In this document: piece by piece, positions 50,860-63,789 of the stretch
Numbering within the stretch: the stretch's first letter is position 1
Layout: each line of letters starts with the position of its first letter
Origin: Zeugodacus cucurbitae
Lineage: Eukaryota; Arthropoda; Insecta; Diptera; Tephritidae
Length of the DNA: 64,000 nt
Direction: 5' to 3'
Assembly: GCF_028554725.1 (NCBI RefSeq)
Contig: NC_071670.1
Coordinates: forward strand, 49,114,501-49,178,500
Position numbers and translations under genes: made by a program
The notes under the pieces: generated by a model
What the model was told of the DNA's origin: nothing
Databases searched by the model: none
What the model saw: only the letters and a program-made list of their open reading frames with translations

Positions 50860-52090
50860 CAATGCATAAATAAAAATTTAAAATAATAAAAGCAATGCAT
50901 TTAAAATGATTAAATATCGAAAAAAAAATAACTAATGTAGTAATTATATGTATTTTTCAAAAATTATGTAAATAAAATACAATAAAACCAATAATAATCA
51001 GAAAGTACAAAAAAAATCAAATAAAACAAAATTAATTAATTATGTTTTCACAATAAATATTATAAATAAAACAGAAAACATAAATTTAATTTCTAAACAG
51101 ATTAAATAAATAAAAACAATTTAAGCTTATTTAACAAAAATATTTAATATAAATTTCATCAATTCCCTAATAATAATTGTTACAAAAATTAAATTAAATA
51201 AAATATAAATTATAAAAATAAATGAAAATAAACAAATATTTTAATTAAGTTAAGAATAGTGATAAAAAACAATAATAATTATTAAAATAAAAATAATAAA
51301 GATAAATTTAAATGGAATTAAATATAAATATGTGGAATAAAAATAAAAGTCCAAAAATATACATATTTCAACAAAAAAAAAAAAAATTATTTTATCTTGT
51401 CTACTACAAAATTAGGTAAAAAGTTATATTTAGAAACTAAATTAAAAAAAGAAAGAATTAAAAATCTGCATAAAATAGACATAAATAAAATAATGTTCAG
51501 TTTGCTAAATTGAAACAAAAATGTTTTAAGTTTTTCTGATTTGCTTTGGAAAAAATCTATAACTTTTTAGTCTATGTATCAATTTTGAAAACTATCACAA
51601 TCTTGTTTTAAAAATGTTAAAAAATACGATTTTATTATATTCAATTATAAATGTGGAACTACACATCTTTTATATGAACATAATATGTAAATCTACGGGC
51701 TATGGTTATACTGAGAGACACTTTATAAGCTGCGTATGTATTCAAATAGTGTATAATCTAAATGATAATAAATAATATTTTTAATCTACTTTTTTGTATA
51801 ATGTTATATAAATTAGTTATATATGTTATTTTGTATTAGTTATATAAACAAAATGGTTGTAAAAATACCATACCACCGCTATTACTATTACGTTTAGATT
51901 TTATATAATCCAAGTTCGACATTAGTATATAATACGTAAAGACATACAAATATTTTATAATAATATTTTATATAATATTGTATTTAAGTGCATATATGCT
52001 ACTGTACAATAATTCTATTTAAATTATTTAATATATCAAAGAATATTTAAAATCAAGAATTACTTTCCAGTAATTACCAACTTATATAAA
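50860..52090. other. Extremely AT-rich stretch
   Basis: About 1.2 kb dominated by AATAAATAAAAT-like sequence with very few G or C, without open frames. It leads directly into the tandem array that follows. Confidence 0.6.
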
Positions 52091-52470
52091 TTAATCACTA
52101 CAAAAATGACATACAAATTCATATGTAGATGCGTATGTACGTAAATTTCATACCCACAAGTGTACAAGTATATGGTAAAAACTTTAATAGTTTTTGCACT
52201 AATAGTGGAAACCGAACAGACTTACCCACACAAACAAAGCCTTGCCGCGAGTGCGCTAGCCGGTGGTGACAACTGTTTCTAGAACATACGCTTATATTTG
52301 CGGCTGCCTTTGCTATTCCTATTATGAAGAAGGGATAAGTGAAGAACACACATTTGTAATTCCATATACTTACATATTTACACAAAAATTCAAAAAGCAT
52401 TAGGCTGGCGCTCCTATTGGAATTTAAATTGGCGAAATGTCTATTAGGATAACCCGAATAACGCGACGCA

Positions 52471-52535
52471 CGTACCGAACGCGACATTTTAACGTACCGA
52501 ACGCGGCATTTAAACGTCCCGGACACGACATTTTG
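52471..52535 (+). repeat. Three-unit minisatellite of about 22 bases
   Basis: Units read CGTACCGAACGCGACATTTT, CGTACCGAACGCGGCATTTA and CGTCCCGGACACGACATTTT. It is GC-rich against the AT background and part of the first array unit. The second unit near 53938 has only one copy. Confidence 0.7.
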
Positions 52536-53193
52536 CTAGTTATTAACTATAATTTAACAACTTTTAAACGCAAACTTTTAACATAATTTCAAATTTCAAA
52601 TCTGAAATTCGCAATTGTTCATTTCACAGCTTCCGTTTAGTCTTTTCGTTGCTGATTTGACAGATCTGTAGAAATGGAAGAACGGGTGCAGAGCTGCATT
52701 GTTGGGGTGTGATTTAAATTTTAATTGGAACATCTTAACACCGGTTACAGTTACCAAAAAGCTTTAAATAAAGGAAATTGGTGAACACATTAAATACAAC
52801 AACAATAAATGTATAAATAAAATATAATAAAATATTTTGAGTATTATTTACGAATTTATTTATAATTAAGTTTACTTATGGATTATGTATATGCATGAGA
52901 ATTTCAAAGTATTACATAAAATATTATTATTATAAATACGTAAAATAATATTTTTACAAATATTTTAAAAAGTAAGTCTCAATAAAATTATGATCAATAG
53001 TTTTGGCAATTGCAATTTATTGATTCAGTGTAATGTTATTAAACTTTTCAGTAACTATAAATACGTTTAATAAACAAATACTCATAATAATAATACTATA
53101 GCTTACAAATATTTAAATACAAACAAAAAAAAGATTTGAAATTGGGTTTGGTTTAAAAAAATTTTTTTATAAACCGCGAAGAAGTACCCGCTG

Positions 53194-54199
53194 GTAACCG
53201 GTTCTAATAGTGAAAGTGATTAATTGAAATTCTAACTAGTCACTGCGAATGCAGCACTGTGCTATTGTGTCTTCCCTTTGACAATCATTCTAAAGTACCG
53301 GTACTGTTACAGTATAAACGGAAATCTCAGACGCGAACAAGTGGTGGAAATAAAGGAATTAAGCGGAAGATACCGCCAAAACGAACGAGCTGCCAGCATT
53401 CTACTTTCTATATACTTACTCATGTACCTCTATGAATATATGTATATATATGTATATTTATGCATTATACAGATATAAAAGTACAGTCACATACAAATAA
53501 TAGTTAATGAATTATAATATCATTTTGATAGTAATCAAAATGTATGTATTTTACATTATTGTAAGGTATCTAAAATCTTGCCGTTAGCTTTTCAATACAA
53601 AGTATTTCCTTTCACCGGCTATAAAGAATTTACTCTAGGCAATTAACATACTTGAGTATGTAAGACCCCTTAGCATATAATATGCATATGTAGTACAGAA
53701 TTTGATAAATTTGACGAAAAATAATAGCATACTATAATACATTGCATTATTACTCAATCAGACTTACTCCTTTTAACAAAAGCGCTGCCGCGAATGCACT
53801 TGCCGGTAACCTCGATTTCTTCAAGTACTAGGTTGCTTGAGTATTTCTACGATGTTGCAGCGTCAAGTGAAGAACACACATTTGAAAGTCCATAAATATG
53901 TATCTATATTACTATAACCCGAGAAACGCGACGCACGTACCGCACACGACGATTAAACTATTAACAATAATTTTAAAACGTTTTCAACTCTTTTTCAACT
54001 CTATTTAAACTTTTAACCAAATTTTAAATATTAAATTTGCAATTGTTCATTTCGCGACTGACTTCCGTTCATTCCTTTCGCAGCTGGTGTGACAGATCTG
54101 TACGAAGACAAAAGCTGTGCAGGGCTGCATTGTTAGCATATGATTTAATTTTTAATTCGTACTAATATAATTAATATGATTACCCGTAAAACCGGTTCC
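53194..54199 (+). repeat. Array unit with terminal inverted symmetry
   Basis: The unit begins GTAACCGGTTCTAATAG and ends, reverse-complemented, with GGAACCGGTTTTACGGG. About 65 bases inside both ends is AATGCAGC(A/C)CTG followed by TTGTGTCTTC or TTTTGTCTTC. It contains ACGGAAATCTCAGACGCGAA, a TATGTA-rich stretch, CGCTGCCGCGAATGCACTTG and a CCCGAGAAACGCGACGCACG box. No protein is encoded. Confidence 0.6.
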
Positions 54200-54656
54200 G
54201 GTTTTTTATTTAAAATATTGATCAAATTTTATTTTATTTTAAATAATGTTTTAAGTTAAATAACTCATAACCTATAATTTATATAAAATGTTTAAAAGAA
54301 TTTAACTATTGGCCTTAAGGCTATCCTCGTGGTTCGCGGTTTATATGAATTAAGTTTTCAAATAAATTACAAACATAATTATTTTTACAAGTAATTTAAT
54401 TATTATTACCTCTTTGCTATTTAATTAACTAATTTATTGTATAAAAGTCTTCAGTTAAATTTATTCAATTTCTCGGAATGTTTGAATACTTTGATTATTT
54501 TTGATCGAATATTACTTACTTTCATATTTTATAAACTGCCTTATGAAAAAAATATTTTCAATTACACTTTTAAAAGAAATATCAATTTTTTATAGTACTT
54601 AACTTGAATTTATTTTAACAAAATCTTTTCTAAAATTCGCGAAAAAGTAACCACTA

Positions 54657-55440
54657 GTAACCGGATGTAATTAGCAGAACCGATTAACTTTGAACTTTTG
54701 ATTCAAACTAGCCACAGCGAATGCAGCGCTGCGCTTGTGAGTCTTCCCTTTGACAATTATTCTCAGTTGCCAGTACAGTATAAACGGAAATCTCGTTTAA
54801 ACAGACGCGAACAAGTGGAGGAAATAATGAAAAATAACGGGATCTTCCGCTAATACGCTAAAGCGAGCGTACAGCAAGCGTTCTTCGTTGGTAGAAGTGT
54901 GTATGTATGTACATATGTTGTTCGTTTACATTTGTGCTTCACACTTTGATTTGTATGTATGTATGTATTTATGTATGCACTGGTAGATATGTAGGTACAG
55001 TCAATAGGACGTAATAAGAAGTAAGTTTTAACGAAAGTAACTTCAATTAGATAAAGCTATTTAATAACTTATGCTCGCATATTCCTTTAATATGTGATCA
55101 TATCAACATATTGTATATGTGCATATTATGTGTGTATGTATACAGACTACTCATACTAACAAAGCTATACTAGCAGAGCGTCTTGCAATAAACAGCAGCG
55201 TCAGAAGTTTCTAGAACTTGCACGCAAATGCTGTAACTATGCGCGCAAAGGAAGACTACATATGTACATATTTATTACAGAAAGAAAGCACACAAAGGAA
55301 GCACAAAAATTATCGCTGTATCCGACCGGCACTTCCACTGGAAACAAGAGAAAAGTAGAAATTTGTAATGCTAGTGCAGAGCTGCATTTCAATTGAAATT
55401 GATATTAACGATTAACCGCATTTAGTATGTACCCGGTTTG
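54657..55440 (+). repeat. Array unit, shorter copy
   Basis: It starts GTAACCGGATGTAATTAG, has GCGAATGCAGCGCTGCGC and GTCTTCCCTTTGACAATTAT, then ACGGAAATCTCGTTTAAAC. It ends with GCAGAGCTGCATTTCAATTG and ACCCGGTTTGGTTACTG. It is about 220 bases shorter than the preceding unit. Confidence 0.55.
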
Positions 55441-56189
55441 GTTACTGAATAATTCGTAATACAATAAATTATTAAAAAAATACTAATTAACTAAGTTTAA
55501 CTTAATAGAATATATTTCTTTTAAGATTAGAAAGCTATGGTAAGGGAAGGGATACAAATGGGACTGAAAAGTATTAATTTTTCAACAAAACAATTATACA
55601 AATTTATTAATTATTTTGGTTATTAATTCAAAATATGTATAATTTCAGATATTTCATTAAGTTTATTAATAATGAGAAAAAAAATATAATAAAATAGGAA
55701 AAAATATAAATCAGAATTAATTTTATAAACTTTATTAATTCAGGATTCTATCGTTTATAAATATTAATTATCAATTAAATCTTTTATACCGCTAATCCGT
55801 TAGGGTTAATAAATATATATATATAATGAAATATTTTGAATAATTGTTTGAACAGGTTTTGGTACCTTTAGTTGATTTATTTTATATTTTACAAAGTTTT
55901 TAGATTAAGAAATTATTATCGTATTATCATATAAACTTTTTTTTATTTTAGTTAAAACTGTAGTAATGTCAAATGTGCATATGTATGTACATACGTACGG
56001 ATTCTCATCGATGACAAAATATATAATTTTTTAAATTTAAATATTAAAAATAATTCTATTGATTGACTGTTTGAATTTACAAGCAAATTTACTTACAAAG
56101 CAACATACCAGCACACCCTTCCCATCAAAATACTTTATAATTAAATTAAACAAAGTTTTCTAAATTTTGTATATTAAATACTCGCTAGT

Positions 56190-57240
56190 AACCGGTTCTA
56201 ATTAGTAATAGTGATTTAAATTCCTAATCCAATTAGTTACCACGAATGCAGCACTGCGTCAATTTGTCTTCTTTTCTTCATTCCCATTCCGATTTGCGGC
56301 GCGGCTACTTTAAATCGTTTGCATTAGTAAGTTTATTGTAAATTAATTATATTTAAATGTTTAAATTAGAGTAAATTTAGTATTAAAATAGTTAATAAAG
56401 TTCAGTAGTTATTTTGCAGTTCTTGCTGTTAGTTTAGCTTACAAATTATAGTATTTTTTACAAATGAAATGAAAATTCGCGTACGGTCAGGAAAAAAGCC
56501 GAGTGCAGAAGCTCGGTAGCGGAACAGTAGCATATGTTGTTGCTACACTTTGCAAAATAGCGGACAGTAAGCAGGTGATGCAACCAAGACACGAAGTGAT
56601 GCTGATCGGCGTTGGATGTTCGTAAATATATGTATGTAAGTATGTATTTTACAATGATTTCTCTATGTCAATGTTACACATTTACATATTTACATACATG
56701 TTGCTACATATACATATGTATATTGAATATGCGTAAAACTCACCACAGCGAACGCAGCACTTTGCTCGTGTTGTTTATTTTTGATATTCGTTGCAAATTG
56801 ACGGAGTAGTTAAATTAATACGTAAAATAAAGTTTATTCAAAGGTGCTAAATTTAAAAATTTAATTGCAGTAGAGAGAGTAACAAATCAATTAATAAAAT
56901 GCAGTAATTTAAAGATTCATATTGTTTGTATAGCTTAAATAATATAAATTTTTAATGTGTAAAGTTACATTATTGAGTTAAATGAAAAAAAACGAGTGTG
57001 GTTAAGAAAAACTTAGAGTGCCGAAGCACGTTCGCGGGACAGTAATAGAAGTTGTTGGTATCTTTTATGCTTTAGGAGGACAGTAAAAAATGTAGCAAGT
57101 CACCAAGTGGTGACAATCCACGTTTAATAGTCGTAAACATACAAATGTGTGTATGCAAGTATGTAAGTATGTAAGTATTTTACTAAAGCAAAATTACAAA
57201 TTTACATCTTGACATATTGACTTATTTATAGCTCCGTATA
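56190..57240 (+). repeat. 515-base sub-duplication at the array end
   Basis: CGAATGCAGCACTGCG at about 56236 recurs as CGAACGCAGCACTTTG at about 56751. GCCGAGTGCAGAAGCTCGG at about 56499 recurs as AGAGTGCCGAAGCACGTTCG at about 57015. TTGTTGCTACACTTTG recurs as TTGTTGGTATCTTTTATG, and both copies end in a TATGTAAGTATGTA run followed by TTTACATxTTxACAT. The offset is constant at about 515 bases. Confidence 0.6.
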
Positions 57241-57290
57241 GAATGTATGAAGCAAGTGGCGTGATAATTTTTGATGAATATTAGACTTTA

Positions 57291-60200
57291 TTACTGTCAT
57301 TTTTAATTGATTAAATATTAAAAACTAAAATATTTTGATTGAAATAATATTTGAAATATAAGGTAAAGTAAAAAAAATATATATTTTGGGTGCTTTATTT
57401 AATAATTCAACACCACTAACCTAAAAATATATAATTTAAATAAAATACATTAATATATATGTACATAAATGCCAACACAGTCAACTCCAATATACAAAAA
57501 TAAATGTACATGCACATACAAGCTTAGTTTTAATTAGTCAATTAAACTATTATGTGTGCCCGAGAGAAAAACATTTACTGTCCATATATAAATGTGTCAA
57601 ACAATTTAACATGCGCATTTGAACATTTGTCAAAATGCTGTCAGCATACTCCCACTAAAAAGCTACTAAGCCAAGTTTGTTTATTGAAAAATTATGCGCA
57701 CATTGAGTGATGCAATTGGCCGATCTAACGTTGCACACCGCTTTGCAGTCAAACTGCTGCCATAACCATGTCATGTGGATCATAAACAGCCTATCATGAC
57801 TTACAATAACCGACGGCTACAAAGTGCAATCAATCGTTAACTGACAAACACACACGCACACACAGAGCGCCGAATGGGGTGGAACAGCAGTTAAACAACT
57901 TAGCGCCATGAGCGTAAAAACTTGAACAAGACAAAACGTTTGGCGAAATGAAGATGACCGGCAGCGCAACAGTCAGTAAAGATCGCTGTGATTGTGCCGT
58001 CACACCATGGAGTTGTAATAGCCAGCAAGTACGATTAAACTGGCTCACACGATAGACTTTGGACGTTGCTTGCGTTCTAAGCGAGCTAAGCGTTTTTATG
58101 TGCGGCGCTCATTGTTTTTGAAATATCCTACACATTTTAGCCACAAGCGTTGCAGCCGGTAAACGGCAAAGTGTTCCTCAGCTGTGTAACTTAGACATCA
58201 GAAAGACGTACGACCAAAACACTGACACCGCAACAACTCACGCCGATCTACCGTTGACGTTGTCGCTGTGCTGCTGATGATGACGTTGATGTTGATGTCT
58301 GCCTGTAAAGACTTTATTTGTTTTAGTGCAACGTACATGTTCTCTCTACCTGACAGACTGTAGCATTAGATTAACGTGTATTATCCCGCGGTAAATGGCG
58401 CTATTATCGGCAAATTTAATGTCGGCCAAAGAGACGGCACAGAACCGCATGTAGTGTGTTTGAATGCGCATGTGCATACAAAAAACACCGGAAGCGTTTT
58501 CAACTAAACACCTTCTTAGAAATTATCCACCGCTTGTAGTTGATGCAGTTACTTATTTATATATGCATATGTGTGTGTATGTACATATATTTTTGTAAGT
58601 TAGTGGTTTGACTTTTGTGCATATGGCTTTTCATATTGCAATTGCCTGTAAGCTATTTGCACTGTGTTAAGAATTTGTTGGTTTTTGGTAGCGTAATTTT
58701 GCCTGAAAATTTGTATTATAAATCAAATGTCAGTGTTGTGTTGACGTTTGAATTTTGTGTGGTGATGAATTATGATTTTTAATACACGGACATATATACA
58801 GATGTATTTATGCACCTCGGTATATTCATAATATAATAAGTGACTATAAGGAGTGCACATGGAGCTATACTAAAAGTGGTAAATCAAAGAACCAACATAC
58901 AATAAATACATATTAATGCACTATATGTATAAAATGCAGAAGGTGTGCGAAAGATCAAATAACGTGCAAATATATTATACTTTTTTATTTACTTTTTTTA
59001 TACACGTACATAAATTTTTATAAATTTTAACATTTTTCATATAAATACTTATTTTTTACAGGAATTATAGTTTTTGCTGTAATTTTGTATATACTGTTTT
59101 TGTTTATTGTATATAATCTTATTTGTACATTCTTTTAAGGATATATTTTAATCGGAATAAAACCGATTGTTATAATTTTTAACAAATATTTCTATCAAAA
59201 TGGAGCCAAAATCTTAAACTAAAACTTCAGTCACCTTTATTTATGTAAAAAGTGAGTGACATTCTTTGTGACATCTTTGAGTTGTACGGAGATATTTTTA
59301 AGAGATACAATGAATTATTTTGCATAAAGGTGAAACATTTTCAAAACGTGATTTTTTTTACTAAAAGACCTTTTCGATATTATTTGCAGTATACTTTTTT
59401 TTCATTTACTAAAGTTTATTATCTTTTATTTTACATTTTATTTTTACTATTTTTTTTTTGGTTTTTTATATAAACAATTCAGTTTAAAAAATCATAATGA
59501 AAATTTAAAATTACTGTTGATTTAAAATACTAATTAAATGGCTACATCATTGTCATGAATAATTTTCGGCATTGGCTACTCGAAAATTTTAGAAAATGAA
59601 ATTCTTCATAGGTCCTCCTCGGACTAAATGTTTGATTTATTCAGGTATGACCCAGCGTAGAAAGGAAATTGTTTTACACATGGGCGAACTGAAATCATAA
59701 GACACGCTCTCTCTCTATGGTTGAATTTTTTGTAACTATATAAAATCTTTTTTATCATTCTTTCTGCCTCTTCTTCTTAAAGTCTGAAGGTTTTCTCCGC
59801 CGTAAAGCCTTTGTATCGTATTATTTAAGATCATCCAAGAGCTCCGGTGGTTGGAATATCAATAAATAGCTAAAAAGTGTGTTTAATAAAACATTAATTT
59901 TATTTATATCGAAAAAACTCAGAAATATAGTTAATAGTATATGTGTAATTATTTTTCATAAATCAATAATTTTAAATCTATAAGACACTCTGTTTGATCT
60001 TTGAGTATATTGTTCCAAATATACTCACATCGATTGAAGTGGTTGGCTTGTTTCTATTGTGGTATCAATTTTCATTGATAATTTTAAAAGATAAAATATA
60101 TTTAAAATATATAATATTAATGGAATATTTTTTAAATTTTTATTCTGAACGAAATAAAATCTATTTTTTAGTGATAATTTGTATATAAATGCTATTTATT

Positions 60201-63200
60201 CTCAAGATTTTAATTTATCTATTATCAATGGTTGAATTTTATAAGAGAACACGAAAAAAAGTAGAATTTTCAGTATTTTTTTTTTGCTATTAAATCTTGT
60301 TATTTTACAAAAGTAATAATATGACATTATTACACAATGTTTTGACTTGAAGTCACGAAAATTTGAAAAAAAGTACAATTTCCAAAGTTAAAGCGTTTTG
60401 TTTTGACCCAGTTCCAAAAGAAGGTCGTTGCGATGGCAATCATAAGTTCGTGGAGATTCATCTAAAATCAATCGGATAAGAAAAATTAGTTTTATAAATA
60501 GATATCCCTGCGCCTGATCGAAGCTTTTTTGTTTTTTTTTTTTCAAAATTTTTTTTTGAAAAAAAATCAACAGTTGATTGGTCTTAAAAGATCGAAACAA
60601 AAAAAAATTATTATGATGTATTCTAAAAGCTAAATAAATTTGATTACAATCTACTGAGCGGTTTTCGAGTAACTGTTGTTACCAGTTCAAAAAACATTTT
60701 TTTGCGAAAAAACGCATTTTCACTCAAGTTTCACACTACCGTTTTGGAGTGTCCGAGTGCTCTTTGTTATTTGTCGAATAACTCGAAAAGTGATTGTCGG
60801 ATCAACTTCAAATTTTCAGAGAATATTTTTAAGATATTACACTTAAGGAAAATGCAAAGAACAAAAAATTGATTTTTTGAAAATCCTGACTACCCCTAAC
60901 CCGTTAGAATTCTAACTCTTCTGCTGATTGATGAAAATTTCCACTTTATTTCAAAAATATCCATATATTTTTTTATAAATTATAAATCGAGCATATTTTC
61001 TATGCTAACCAACCAAAAAATAGTTCGAATTATTATTAAATCATTCCTTTCCTTTTTATTAAAATTTCTTTACAATCAAAAAAATACACTTTGTAAGTTA
61101 AATGTAAGTATGCAACGGTCAAATATTAGCATATCACATGCCAACCCTTTTCACTTTCAATACACTACATTTACCTTTTATTTTTTATCTCGAAAATTCA
61201 AATGTTTAATCACAACAAATAGACGATCGTTTTTCTACTTTTTATTGAATGCTTATCGCTTAGCCTGACTGGTGGTTTGAATACTCGTAAACATACTTAC
61301 AGACGGAGATATCTACATATATGTGAGCACTTCAATGCCCGTGCCTGACACACTCGGCAAATATCATAAATGCGTATGTATGTATGTATGTATTTATTTA
61401 ACAAAGTGTTGACAGATTTAATATATAAAATTAAAAAAACATGATATATGAATGACAAGGAAACAACAAACAAGTTGCATGTAGTAACATTTGTAGGCAT
61501 ATAATTCCTTACTTGTTGCTCCACTGTCGCCGCCGCACTGTAAACATGCAAATACACAAACACACAGACGTCACAACATGACACAGTTATAAAAAGTCAC
61601 CAAGTTGTCAATTAATCCACCCACGCAATGTTCAACATACAACGATCGTTGGAGCGGCTCGGTCAACACTCAAACACAGATAGTTGAATGTGAGTGTGTG
61701 TGTGTGTAAATACTATATCCGTCTACACACAAGCCGTTGTCGTTGATCGTCTGGTTGGTCGATCGATTTTCCAGTTTGATTGAATGGGTCGATTGGTTGG
61801 TGGGGCGAATGTAAACATGAACCCTGGCTTGGGGTAAACAACAGCGCCAGCGGTGGAAGACGGTGTGGGGAGCGTTTGATGGTTGATTTCTTTTTTTTTG
61901 TTGTACTTTACATGGTTAGGTAGCGTAGACGCGTTGTGACATAAGTAAGTGGCATGTTCCGCCGTCAAGCAGTGGTGGCTTCCACCGCAACACACAGGGC
62001 GTCAGGGCGTTAGTCACAGAAGTGGCGTTGTTGCACTCTTTATCGCGCGTGTTGAAAGTGTGCCTATGTTTTTTTTGGTGCCGGCTCAATGCGCTCAAAT
62101 CCTTTCACAAATAAACAGTTTCTTATCTACAACATTAGATTCAAGTGAATAATAAATTTGTTCAATGAGTTAGAATTTCTGGAGTTTTTTGAAATACCCT
62201 CGATAAAAATGATATGATGCGTGGGTGGGTGTTGATTTTTTTTTTTCTCTCTTCATAAAATGAGTGAAGAAGTTACCATTAAAAATAAGAATGAAAAAAA
62301 TTGAATTTTTATTTTTTTCACTCTTTATTGAGATTGCAAATTCCGTAGCATGCAGTTTGTAACACCCACGCAAAGTTATGACGATAACGGCTTTATTTGA
62401 TACAATTTTTCTTTTTTCGAGCATTTTTTGATCGAAGGTTGATCGTTGCTCAGTGATTGGCAAAATTATTTATCAGTTCAATAATATACTTTTTTTTCAT
62501 TTGAGGCGTGGCTTCCGTATGCGAAAACAATTGCTTGCCAAACCAATCAGATTGCGTTAATTTAAGAAGATAAAATTGCGAATAGAGGCAAAAATAATAT
62601 TTTCGAAAAAAAAATAAACATTTAGTCTATAAACCTATTTTTAGCTATCTAACACCTATTTTTATGACAGCTGCTTCCTGCTAGCCAAAGAGTTCTAATT
62701 CTACTCAGGGCATCAGAAAAAAAAATTGGTACTGCAGCTATGCAAATATGTCATAGAATTGTGCAAAAATACAAAGTAAAACCCATATTTACATACTAAA
62801 TGTGGCGAGGTAATACCTATATAGTTAGCCTACAGATTTGATGTACAGATGTTTCTGATACAAATACATGTCAAACATGTAAATTTGAGTTAAGTACACA
62901 ATATGTGTGGCAGGCAATTTCGTTGGGGTCACAAAAGCCGGAAATGCCTATCAATAAGGCCAGAAAAATAGTATTGTAAACAATCATTTGTGAATATCAG
63001 CAAGCAAGAAAGAACTTTACTGTTTAAATAAGTTCAAACTATTTGCGAAACTTACTTCTATTGGTTTTCTTACTTTGTTTGGTTATTTTAGATAGGCTTG
63101 AAGGCACATTTAAGAGGTTAGATGGATATCAGATGTCAAAAATTGTACTTTTCCATTTTTTTAATATGTATATGCAATCATATCTTTCATTTAAAGAATT

Positions 63201-63268
63201 CAGCATATCAAAGATTCAATTTTACACCATATTTTGTGAAATTTGTATTTAAAATTTCTCAATACTCA
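57291..63268. other. Non-coding DNA, no gene recognised
   Basis: 57540-58700 and 61270-62160 are less AT-rich unique blocks. The rest is AT-rich. 60390-60910 has the texture of a degenerate dispersed repeat (CTGAGCGGTTTTCGAGTAAC, GAATAACTCGAAAAGTGATT) but has no second copy in this window. Simple repeats lie at 61376-61394 (TATG) and 61691-61707 (GT). Near 62219-62233 and 62362-62372 there is a short inverted pair around GCGTGGGTGTT. No open frame has a recognisable domain. Confidence 0.45.
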
Positions 63269-63789
63269 GCCATGGGCCGCTCATCTTCCATAGCGTGTCA
63301 AAAAAAAGCTCTTGCCGTGGTCAGCATAACTTATTATTGGATCATCTAAAATCAATAAACCAAAAATATTTCGATAGTATTATATATGGATAGATCTAGT
63401 TACTGAGCGAAGAAAAAAAATTTAAAATTTGTATTTTTGACAAATTTTAAACAAAACAAAATATTTTTTTTGGCAAATTTTCGCCATATATTGGCTGGAA
63501 AGAAGAAGAAAACTAAAAATCCTTCGTTCATTAACTAGATAATGTCATTTCTAAGATGTGTACAAAATCTGAACAAAATCACTTCATAACTTTTCGAGAA
63601 ATCGTGTACACCGACTTGAAAAATTGAGTGTTGAGATAAACGCGTTGCTGGGCAGCATTTCCAAAGAATTTCTTAAAATATTACTCGGATTGATTTGATA
63701 TTTTTGGATAATATTTTAAACATATTGCACTATTTAATAAGACAGAATTTTTTTTTCAAAATTTTAAATTTTGAAACCCACCTAACCTC
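63269..63789 (-). repeat. Dispersed repeat R2, near full-length copy
   Basis: The reverse complement follows the R2 landmarks in order: GGTTAGGTGGGTTTCAAAAT, AATCCGAGTAATATTTTAAG, GTCGGTGTACACGATTTCTC then GAAAAGTTATG, CTAGTTAATGAACGAAGGAT, GTTTATTGATTTTAGATGAT, and GACACGCTATGGAAGATGAG. The GGGCGGAACTTCC-like region has a small deletion here. Confidence 0.78.

Larger units (their letters stand above)
52210..57290 (+). repeat. Degenerate tandem array, about 1.45-kb period
   Basis: Direct repetition is visible from several landmarks. GTAACCGG-like sites with a following GCGAATGCAGC box lie at 53196, 54659 and 56190. CGACGCACGTACCG boxes lie at 52465 and 53931. TGACAGATCTGTA boxes lie at 52658 and 54090. 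GCAGxGCTGCATT boxes lie at 52689, 54119 and 55377. Within each unit the two ends are also inverted copies of each other: GTAACCGGTTCTAATAG...GAATGCAGCACTG on one side and the reverse of GCAGAGCTGCATT...CACCGGTTAC on the other. Short AT-rich spacers separate them. No open frame is shared. The last part (56190-57240) is itself duplicated with a 515-base step. It could be an array of foldback or TIR elements, or a tandemly duplicated regulatory segment. Confidence 0.65.

Noticed and set aside
52119..52526. 135-codon minus-strand frame with an internal repeat (VRYVKMSRS-like)
   Set aside because: The repeat is just the 22-base minisatellite, and the frame is not preserved in the next array unit.
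57830..58300. GC-richer stretch with TCAGT initiator-like words as a promoter or first exon
   Set aside because: No TATA or DPE arrangement, no open frame and no splice donor consistent with a 5' exon.
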